Positions 1-7,800 of a DNA stretch of 16,030 bases are shown here, piece after piece. This DNA comes from Pelagophyceae sp. CCMP2097 (lineage: Eukaryota > Sar > Pelagophyceae), in NCBI GenBank assembly GCA_026770575.1, contig MU657243.1, positions 210,259 through 226,288 on the forward strand, read 5' to 3'. The first letter of the stretch is position 1; the number at the start of each line of letters is the position of its first letter. The notes under the pieces are model-generated. The model ran no database searches. It was not told the origin of the DNA and saw only the letters and a list, made by a program, of their open reading frames with translations. The position numbers and the translations under genes were made by a program.

Positions 1-46
1 CACTGTAAGCTCTATATATCAACGGGCTTTTAACGGGGTTTTATTT

Positions 47-126
47 GATAGGGTATCACTTTCGATAGGGTATCACTTTGAGCTGAAGCTCTCTAGGAAG
101 ATTCCTATTACTAGGAATTCCTAGTA
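47..126. repeat. Short tandem repeat and 18-bp palindrome at window start
   Basis: A 16-bp unit, GATAGGGTATCACTTT, occurs twice with a 17-bp period at 47-62 and 64-79. At 109-126 lies a perfect 18-bp palindrome centred on GGAATTCC, preceded at about 94-106 by a related imperfect inverted pair (AGGAA-GA-TTCCT). Similar CTCTAGGAA/TTCCTAGAG segments recur near 2919 and in intron 2 of the oxidase near 8305-8340, so this is probably a dispersed short repeat rather than a promoter element. It sits directly upstream of the Kelch gene, so a regulatory role cannot be excluded. Confidence 0.6.
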
Positions 127-157
127 CCCGAACCGTTTGCGGAGGAAAAATAAGGTT

Positions 158-1741
158 ATGGGCCTCCCGAAATCTGGCCTAACTGTCAGCGACACGTCGA
201 TGGCGCTCTCTATGCACGGCGCGTTGGCCGCCGCGCTCGAGGCCGCACGCTTCGCGGCCACGGCGCACGCCGCCGCGGTCGACGCCCTCGAGCGGGCCTT
301 TGATGCCGGCACGGTGCGCACCGGCATGCGACTTTGAAGCGGGCTGCCTTTCGAGCTCACCTCCTAGGCCCAGCTCGCGACCGACCGCCTCGCGCTCGAG
401 GGCGACCGCGCGGCCTTCATCGCAGAAACGGAGGAGAAGCTCGCGCGCGACGAAGAACTGCAGGAGCGCGTGCGGGCAGCGGCGCCGCCGCCCGGCGAGC
501 TGGTCAAGCTCAACGTCGGCGGCGCGCGCTTCGAGACTTCGCGGGGCGTCCTTACAAAGGTCGAGGACTCGATGCTGGGCCGCATGTTTGGGCGCTGCGA
601 CGCAATGCTGCAGCCGGACCCCGAGGACGGCAGCATCTTCATCGACCGCGACGGCGAGCGGTTCCGACTCCTCCTCGACTTCCTCCGCGACCTCGACGGC
701 GCGCACATGCAGAGGACGATCCGCGCGTTCGCCGAGGCTGCGCAAGAATCCATGATGAAGGAGCTGGACTACTTTGGCCTCGAGGCCGCCGTGTTCGGTG
801 CGCGGCCGTGGACCGACGACGCGGCTTTCCGGCCGGGGCCGGAGATGGACTCAGAACGTGCTGATAGCGCTGCCGTGTTCGCTGGAGGGCGCGTCGTCGT
901 GTTTGGCGGTTATAGTTCGGAAGGCTTTTTAAGCACGACGTTATTGCTCGACGCGCAGACGTTGGCTTTTACCGCCGGACCGGACATGCTCACGCGTCGA
1001 CATGGCTGTGCGGCCATCCAGATCGACGCGGACCGCGTGCTTATGGTGGGTGGCTACGATGGTCGATACTTGAACACGACGGAGATCTTCCACCTCTCGA
1101 CGCTCACGGTCACGCCGGGGCCAAACATGCTATCGGCACGATTCTTTTGTGCCGCTATCGCACTCGACGACCGCAGGATCCTCGTCGTTGGCGGCAACGA
1201 TGGCGAGTCTAACGTATCGACCACCGAGATCCTCAGCCTGGACACGATGATCTTCGCGCCCGGGCCCGCCATGGCCTCTCCACGCGACGGCTGCGCGGCC
1301 GTCGCGCTCGACGAAGACCGCATCATGGTGGCTGGTGGCATTTCAGAGTCAGGACAATCTTTGGCTACGACGGAGGTCCTCGACATCCGGACCATGGCGT
1401 TCGCGCCCGGTCCGTCGATGGGCTCGGGACGCTCCTACTACGCGGCCGTGCCTGTCGATGCTCGCCATGTCCTCGTCATCGGCGGACAGGACGCATCCGA
1501 TAATGCGGTGGCCACGACTGAGCTCCTCGACATGGCGACGATGGAGTTCGCGCCCGGGCCTGCGATGCGGACTGCGCGCTACAGCTGTGCAGCCGTTCGA
1601 GTCGACGTGGCGAACGAACAGCCACGGGTCGTCGTCATCGGTGGAGAAACTGTGACGACGCGCCGCAGTGACGAGGATGACGAGCACGAGCACGAGCACG
1701 AGATCATCTACTTGTCGAGCACGGAGGTGCTCGCCGTCTAG
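158..1741 (+). CDS. T1/BTB (KCTD-type) plus Kelch-repeat protein, two exons
   Basis: The gene is exon 158-313, a 54-nt intron 314-367 (GTGCGC...CCTCCTAG, branch-like CTCAC nine bases before the AG) and exon 368-1741, giving about 509 residues. The intron is phase 0 and removes two in-frame stops (335 and 365). ATG 158 is the first in frame; ATG 200 or 212 are also possible. Residues about 15-90 are Ala/Glu/Arg-rich and probably coiled coil. Residues 98-195 are a T1/BTB_2 domain starting VKLNVGGARFETSR, as in KCTD proteins and voltage-gated K-channel tetramerisation domains. From about residue 211 to the end there are six Kelch repeats, marked by six Gly-Gly doublets (FGGY, VGGY, VGGN, AGGI, IGGQ, IGGE), each followed by a TTE/TTL strand and a GP.M turn. 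The tail has a DED...HEHEHEH run from a GAGCAC microsatellite. BTB-Kelch proteins often serve as Cullin-3 adaptors, but this T1-type BTB with Kelch could equally be a scaffold. No transmembrane segment is seen, so it is probably cytosolic. Confidence 0.85.
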
Positions 1742-1945
1742 CAGAACCGTGGCGCGGCGCGATGCCGGCGGTGACCCTTGGACGGGCCATTGCCTCGAAT
1801 CTCTCCGCGACAAAGCCGCGACTGCCGACGCCGGCCCCGACGTCGTCCGCGCGTCCATGTAATCGTACTCACTTAGTCTCACTTGAGCTAGCCTATTTTA
1901 CACCCCCCGCTGCAGTCAGCCCGAGGAAAGGCGGCGCGCGGCTGG
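1742..1945. other. Intergenic DNA downstream of Kelch gene
   Basis: No convincing coding sequence or structure is seen. Open frames here are short, GC-driven and overlap one another on both strands. The segment runs from the Kelch stop to the start of the first copy of the dispersed GGAGCAG repeat. No clear polyadenylation signal can be named. Confidence 0.5.
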
Positions 1946-2110
1946 GGGCAGGAGCAGGTCAGGAGCAGGGACGGGGACGGTTTCGCCCGTAGCCTGCGGG
2001 TCGGGATCGACAGACGTTTCAGCCAACTCGCCGACCCGCGGGTCTGGCAGTGGCCCCGACCCGCGACCCGGCGGACGCGGCGAAGGCGAAACCCGCGTAT
2101 AGCCCAGCAA
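1946..2110 (+). repeat. Dispersed GGAGCAG...ACCCGCGGGTC repeat, copy A
   Basis: This segment begins GGGGCAGGAGCAG and contains the landmarks GACGGTTTCGCCC, TGCGGGTCGGG, CGCCGACCCGCGGGTCTGG and CCCGACCCGCGACCC in that order. The same landmarks occur in the same order at about 6030-6205 and 7183-7385. Copy A is the most diverged of the three. ACCCGCGGGT is itself palindromic. There is no coding capacity, so it is most simply an old copy of a non-autonomous repeat. Confidence 0.65.
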
Positions 2111-2570
2111 TCCAAATACAATCAACTTGCTTCGATGGGGCTGTACCGCCGCGGGTCCGGGCTCCGCATAGGGCAGCCCGCTAGAACGAGCGCACCATAC
2201 ACCGCCTACTCGATTCCTCGATTCACTTGCCCGTCGCAGCCCGCCGCGTCCGCACAGGCCACGAAAGCACCGTCCAAAGACCCCTTGGAGCGTCCACGCA
2301 CGGCACTCTACCGCAGCGCAGCACATCGGCGCACGAGAGTGCATCCATCCTTCCCTCCGGCAGGCGCCGGCGCCGACCTCGATCCGGAGGCCGTCGATGG
2401 CGACGGACGCCGAAAGAAGACCCAGAGACGCTCGAGAGACGCCAAACGCGTCCGCCTATACAATTGTAGGACGTGCTCGTCGTCTCTACGCCCCGTCGAG
2501 GTGCGCTGACTCGGCGCGCGGCGTCCCTCGCTCTCGGAAACCGATCTCTGCGGCTCCGTATCTGCCTGCG
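2111..2570. other. Intergenic DNA without recognisable gene
   Basis: Long open frames exist on the minus strand here (one of 218 codons spanning 2223-2879), but their products are Arg/Ala/Pro-rich, lack any recognisable domain and overlap competing frames of similar length, as expected for GC-rich non-coding DNA. The 15-mer TATACAATTGTAGGA near 2456 recurs inverted near 8833. Confidence 0.45.
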
Positions 2571-2611
2571 CCCTGCTTGTCCACGACGCGCGTCGGAAGC
2601 CTTCCCCCACG
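2571..2611 (+). repeat. Dispersed GTCCACGACRCGCGTCG repeat, distal copy
   Basis: The order CCCTGCTTGTCCACGACGCG, CGTCGGAAGCC, TTCCCCCAC closely matches three copies at 9444-9485, 9691-9736 and 9874-9920. It shows that this family is not confined to the 9.4-9.9 kb cluster. Confidence 0.6.
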
Positions 2612-3704
2612 GAAACGAGGCGACTACGCCGGGATACGATCGTATACAGCGCGCGCCGTTTGCGGGCGCTCGGTGGGGATTGGCGGTGGAGGTTTTAGTG
2701 CGCGAGGTACCACGTTGAGTAGGTGCCACGTTTCGGAATCCTAGTAGGAAAGTGGCCACGCTCCAGGCCAGGCTTGGTCTCTTTGCGCCTGCGCCTGCAT
2801 ATCTTGGAGCCAGGGCACGAGTTCGGCGCAGAGCCTCGACGGCTTGGATACGTCGCAGCGGACTTGCGAGACGTCGCACTCGACACCGAGAGGGTTCTTT
2901 AGGTTTCTATATAGGGTTCTCTAGGAATTCCTACGCTTCTATCAGGATGCATCAATGGTACCTCTTTTTCAACGGTGCCACTTTTGATCATTGCCTTGGG
3001 ATGTTTCCCGCCCCCCGGGCCACATTCGAAACGTCCCGCGTTTCAGTTCGCAGGCGCGGCGCGGTGCCGTCCTCGAAGAGGTGCGCAGGGTCCTCGCAAT
3101 ACCTACGCGTGTGGTAAAATGCGGGATTCTATGCGTTTGACGGCAGGACCGGTTGAACGATGGCCTCTCCACGGGACGGCGCAGAGCGGGGCCCGCCCGG
3201 TTAAAAGACGCGCTCTTCGTGTCGTGCACCCCGCGACGGTCCGGGTTGCCTCGGACGCGGCGTCGGGCGAGTCCTTTTCCATTTGCTGCTGCGATCGATC
3301 CAACGGCGCCGGCGCGCGCGCCGCGCCGCGCGCGCCGCGGCCTGACGGTATGGCGTCGAGGGGCCGAGCGTGCCGGAGTGGGTGCCGAGTTGCGAAGAGT
3401 GTGTGTCTAACTGAACGTTGGGAAAGTCAGTGCGGCAACGCCGCAGAGGCAGAGGAGGGAGTGCGTGCGCATCGGTCCCAAAGTCGTTTGCGCGGGGAGC
3501 GTGTCGCGTGGTCTTGAGTGAGTCGGAAAAAGTCAGACCTCTCGAATGTTCTGATTCTCGAATTATTCATTGGAAGTTGTTCTGATTCGCCCCCGGATCG
3601 CAACGACGACGGGAACATTCCTGACTTCAGCTGAAGGGACCTCGCAAGGGTTCAGGAAGCGTGTCCGTACAGCCCCCCCCGGCCCTTTTGAGACCTCAAC
3701 AATT
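2612..3704. other. Intergenic DNA, mixed composition
   Basis: No supported gene. Notable contents are a CTCTAGGAATTCCTA segment at about 2919-2933 related to the window-start palindrome, a 100% G+C alternating CG tract at about 3304-3342 that could form hairpins or Z-DNA, and a doubled TGTTCTGATTC at about 3548 and 3580. Open frames in this stretch are shadows of GC bias. Confidence 0.45.
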
Positions 3705-3884
3705 GTAGAAGTGGCGCTTCGAAAAGGCCCCTCAAGAGGGGCCCTCGAAAGCCCCCTTTATAGACGCCCCCCTCGAGAAGGCCCCTCGAGAAGGCGCCTC
3801 GAGAAGGCACCTCGAAAAGGCCCCTCGAAACGGCGCCTTGAGATGGTCCCTCGAGACGGCCTCTTGCGACGTCGCACTCCGAGG
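3705..3884 (+). repeat. 13-nt minisatellite (GCCCCTCGAGAAG units)
   Basis: From about 3773 to 3870 a 13-nt unit, GCCCCTCGAGAAG, is repeated head to tail about seven times with substitutions (GCGCCTCGAGAAG, GCACCTCGAAAAG, GCCCCTCGAAACG, GCGCCTTGAGATG and so on). The preceding 3720-3770 holds looser copies and an 8-bp inverted pair GGCCCCTC-AA-GAGGGGCC at about 3733-3750. Related units continue, more dispersed, at 4080-4640, 6195-6365 and 9040-9140, and in reverse orientation at 6385-7150. Confidence 0.8.
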
Positions 3885-4085
3885 TCGAGGCGCGGCCCGG
3901 CGCGCTCCGCTAAGTGCCCCAAACGCCCAAGACGCCCTCGGCCCGGCGAGGCGAGTGTGAGGCCTGGAGGCGTGGCGAATCTATTCGAAAAGCGCGGCGT
4001 CCAATGCCACGGCATTTCCGTCGGGCGGCGTTTACACACACGACTCGGCGCAGGCCTCGGGGTGCCCCGCAAGGCCCTCGGTCCA
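3885..4085 (-). pseudogene. Decayed duplicate of the 3' end of the multicopper oxidase gene
   Basis: Read on the minus strand, about 4060-4029 gives ...GAG GCC TGC GCC GAG TCG TGT GTG TAA, matching the true oxidase terminus at 4902-4867 (GAG GGC TGC GCC AGG ACG TGC GCG TAA). The likeness continues into the 3' flank: a short GGCGT-NNN-AYGCC hairpin follows both stops, and GCGCGGCCCGGC...CTCCGC.AAGT occurs at about 3891-3920 and 4638-4674. No upstream exon is recognisable; minisatellite occupies where it would be. It is best read as a partial, decayed tandem duplication. Confidence 0.6.
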
Positions 4086-4640
4086 TCGCACGGAGCCTCT
4101 CGCAAAGTCTCTTGTAAAGCCCCCTCGTAAGAGTAATCCTTGCATGTCCCTTCAAGGCCCCTCGAAAAGGGCTCTTGCACGGCCCCTCGCGCGGTCTCTT
4201 GTAAAGACTCCTTGCACGGGCCCTGGCAAGGCCCCTCGCACGGCCGTGTTTCTGAAAGTTGCGAATCCCCCGATGGGCCTGTAGAAAAGGCCGGAGAAGG
4301 CTCCCCTTGGAAACGCGGGTGCCGAAGCGCCTCGCAAGGACCCCGAGGAAGCCGCAGGCCCTTGGAAGAAGCCTCGCACGGTCCCTTGGCCCTCGAAAAG
4401 GGCCCTTATCCTTTGCGTCTCTGTGGCCCACGGCTCCTCTTTCGGTCCGAGGGCGGGCCTTGAAGCACGGTCCCTTGCAAGGCCTCTCACGGATGCCTAC
4501 CCTGCGAACGATCCCTAGTCAGGCCCTTCGAAAAGGGCCCTTTTCGAAAAGGGCCCTGGCAAGATGGACGGTCCGTCCCCTTCTGTACATCCCTCGAGAA
4601 GGGCCCTCGCAAGGCTTTGCGTACGGATTCGTGATGGATG
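4086..4640 (+). repeat. Degenerate minisatellite with long palindromes
   Basis: The stretch is dominated by variants of AAGGCCCCTCG, CACGGTCCCTTG and CTTGCACGG, in the same orientation as the 3.7-kb array but less regular. At 4527-4557 two overlapping perfect palindromes occur, 22 bp (4527-4548, TTCGAAAAGGG arm) and 24 bp (4534-4557, AGGGCCCTTTTC arm), produced by a repeated AAAAGGGCCCTTTTCGAA pattern. Long open frames across it on both strands are repeat artefacts. Confidence 0.75.
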
Positions 4641-4829
4641 CGCGGCCCGGCGGCCGCGCTCTCCGCAAAGTACTTTCGAAAGTGCACGCCCTCGGTCGAG
4701 GCAAGGAGGGGTCGCTTGTTTAAGGAACAAGCGGTCGCCGGTCGAGGTGTGCGAGGCGGCGAGCGAGCGTCTGGTGTGAGCGTGTGATTGTAATCTCGAA
4801 AAGTGCGCTCGGGAGGCGTCTTTTGAAGA

Positions 4830-4850
4830 CCCCGGCGTTGGACGCCGGGG
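4830..4850 (-). other. Perfect GC hairpin in oxidase 3' UTR
   Basis: CCCCGGCGT (4830-4838), a 3-nt loop and ACGCCGGGG (4842-4850) form a perfect 9-bp stem. It begins 16 nt past the oxidase stop codon on the transcript. The decayed duplicate near 4000 keeps a weaker version in the same place. It could be an mRNA 3'-end structure; its function is unknown. A second stem, GCTTGTT-TAAGG-AACAAGC, lies at 4713-4731. Confidence 0.55.
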
Positions 4851-4866
4851 CATTCGGTAAGAGCGT

Positions 4867-7800
4867 TTACGCGCACGTCCTGGCGCAGCCCTCCGAGGCG
4901 AGGGTGCCGTCGACGCCCTTGACCTCGCAGCGCTTCAGGTAGCGCTTCACCCACGGGCCTACAAAGCGGAGGGTGGGCCTCGCGGGTCAAGCAGCTGCAG
5001 AAGCGGCATCGTTCCACGCTTCGCCTCGACTCACAATCCTTGCTCGGGTTGCCCTTTTTCGCCCACGCTTCATCGTCTTTGAGGTAGTCGTTGACTACCG
5101 AGGTGGTCACTGCGCCACAAACCGCGTGGTCCTTGGGCGGGGCCATGATCAACTCGGGTGAAGTTGCAAAGTAGATTGCATTCCCCATCGCGATGTGCCA
5201 CGAGATGTGGCAGTGGAACGCAAACGCGCCGGGGACGTCGGCGACGTACCTAGAGAAGAAGCGTGGAAGGTGATGAAACGTCACAGTGAAACGCAAATGC
5301 TCCCCGCCACGTCCGCCACGGGGAACGCGATGCGCCGAGAAACGCCCCCGCCATCTCCACCGCGTACCGGATCGCGGCCCACGCTCCGGGGTAGACGGTG
5401 ACGACGTCTCCCTTTGGCGGGTTCTGCGTGTTCAAGGTTTTGTGCAAAGACTCGTTCCAGGTGCCCATGCCCATGCCGAGGGTCCAGAAGTCGTGACCTA
5501 AGTTCGTTGATCCGACGACGCCAGGGAAAGGTCCTTCTGGACTGGATGGCGGACCCCCCGGTCTGCCTGCCCTGTAATTCCTTACCGTGAAGGTGCCAAG
5601 GGTGCTGCTCCAGCTTGCCGTTCAACGCGCGCGCGTTCTGCACGATGATCGTGACCACGTTGCCAAGCTCGACGTTGTACATGGCGGGGTATCCGTGATC
5701 GACACCATAATAAAGTCCTAAAGCAATCGGCGTCCCCGGAGAGTCGGCCGCCGTCCCCGTCGGCAGCGGCAGATCATCAGAGTCCACGGAGACGTGCACG
5801 GGCCACTTGAGCCAGCCGTCCGCAGAAGACTTGCCATCGACAGTGCGACTGCCGTACCACCCATACTTTTCAGCGTACGTCTGATCCACGTTCGTATTCC
5901 CCAGCCAAGCCGCCGCACCACCCTCGGCAAAGGTATAAGGCGTGTACGACTGCAGGCCGCCCTGCGTCATGCGCTCCTACAAGTGTGGAGGTGAGGCGGG
6001 GGGTGGCGTGGGTTGGGGGCTGACGGTGATGGCAGGAGCAGCGACGGCTTCGGGTTCGCCCTTCAACCCGCGGGTCCGGTTTGCCGGGGTTGCGCGTTTT
6101 GGCCGACCCCTCTTTGAGTGGGTCTGGCCGTGGCCCAAACCCGAACCCGACCCTTCGAAGACGGGTTTGAAAACCCGCGACCCGAGGGTTCGGTACAGAT
6201 TGAAAAGCTCTCCGGACGGGTCCCTGCAAGGCCTCTTTGGCGGCCAGGGCCTCTGCACGGTCGCTTGCAAGGCCTCTTTGAAGGGCCCTATCAAGCCCCC
6301 ACGCAGGGTTCCTTGCCAGAGACGATTGTTCAGGCCCTTACGGGGTCCCTTCACCGTTCCTCGCACGGGATGCCATATGGTTCGATAGAGGGCCCGTCCA
6401 AGCGACCGTCCGAGGGACCGCCCAGGAGACGTCGCAGAGAGGCCGCAGTCGAGGGGCCGGCAGCCGAGTGACCGTCCAAGGGACCGTCGAGGGGCCGCCG
6501 TCAAAACGACGGTCACAGAGGGCCCGTCGAGGGGCCGTCCAAGGAACTGTCCAAAGGAAGTGCCCAAAGGACCGCTCAAGGGACTATCGAGGGACCATCC
6601 AAACGACCGTCCGAGGGACCGTCACAGAGGACCGACCCGTCGAGGGCCCGCAGGGTCCGTCCGAGGGTCCGCCTCGCGGGACATCGCAGAGGGGCCGCAG
6701 TCGAGCGGCCGTCCAACCGACCGTCCCATGGATCGTCCACGGGAACGTCGCAGAGGGGCCGTCGAGGGACCGTCCAAAGGACCCTCCAAAGGAACTGACC
6801 AAAGGAACTGTCCAAAGGAACGCCCAAGGGATCGTTCGAGGGACCGTCCGAGGGTCCGTCTGAGCGACCGTCCGAGCGACCGTCTGAGCGACTGTCCGAG
6901 GACCCGTCCAGGGGACGTCGCAGAGGGGCTGCAGTCGAAGGGCCGGCAGCCGAGTGGCCGTCCAAGGGACCGTCGAGAAACCGCCTTCAAAGCGACCGTC
7001 ACAGAGGGCCCGTCGAAGGACCCTCAAAGGAACTGTCCAAAGAAATTGTCCAAGGGACCGTCCAAGCGACCGTCCGAGCCTCTCGAGGGGCCGTCACGGT
7101 CTAAAGGCACCGTCTCGAATGGCCGTCTCGAGGGGTCTTCTCGAGGGGCTGTCTCAGGGGATCGTCTCGAGGAGCCGGAGATAGGAGCAGCGACGGGTTC
7201 GGGTTTGCCCGAAACCCGCGGGTCGGGTTTGCCGGGTTTTCGCGTTTTCGCCGACCCGTCGAGCCGCGGGTCTGGCCGTGGTACAAACCCGAACCCGACC
7301 CTTTGAAGGCGGGTTTGGTATCTCGACAAATCCGCGACCCTTTGGGTGCGGCACGAATTGAGCAACCCGGCCCGACCCGAATACACCGTCCCTTCAAGTT
7401 GTCCTGGGTGAATGCAATGTGATAAAACGGACCTGCGAATTCGTGATGACGAACAGACGGTCTGAAACGGTCGGGCACGGGTCGATTTCGACTTCCGTCG
7501 CCTGTTCCGCCGTCACAAGATTGGACCGGGCGACCAAAACTCCGGCGGCGGCAATATAAGAAGCGTCGGAATAAGCAGCAGCAACGGGCCCGTTCTGAAC
7601 CGGCACGGCCGTCGTCGGCAACGCAGATGAAGCGCCGGCGTATCGCAGGACGGCGGAGCCCGTGCGCAAGTCTCTGAAGCGCGTGGAAGCGTGTTGCCAA
7701 TAATTCCCCACGGGTTGGTTCGCCGTAAACAGCACAGAGTACCGGTTCCCCACGTTCAACTCCACGGTGTCTACGGTGAAAGGCGTGACGTAGTGGCCGT

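Noticed and set aside
2223..2879. 218-codon minus-strand open frame
   Set aside because: Low-information Arg/Ser/Ala composition, no ATG-proximal domain, crosses a dispersed repeat and competes with equally long frames.
3304..3342. CG-alternating tract with hairpin potential
   Set aside because: Low-complexity GC sequence forms inverted repeats trivially; nothing nearby gives it a role.
4487..4866. Minus-strand open frame continuing past the oxidase exon 6 into 4487
   Set aside because: Reading through 5034 ignores a clear GTGAGT donor and GTAG acceptor; splicing gives CPWVKRYLKRCEV and a proper stop at 4867. The read-through product is repeat-derived.
6560..7306. 248-codon plus-strand open frame, Arg/Pro/Asp-rich, and several long minus-strand frames over the same stretch
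   Set aside because: They are translations of the 12-13 nt minisatellite inside oxidase intron 3; all frames on both strands stay open and no domain is present.
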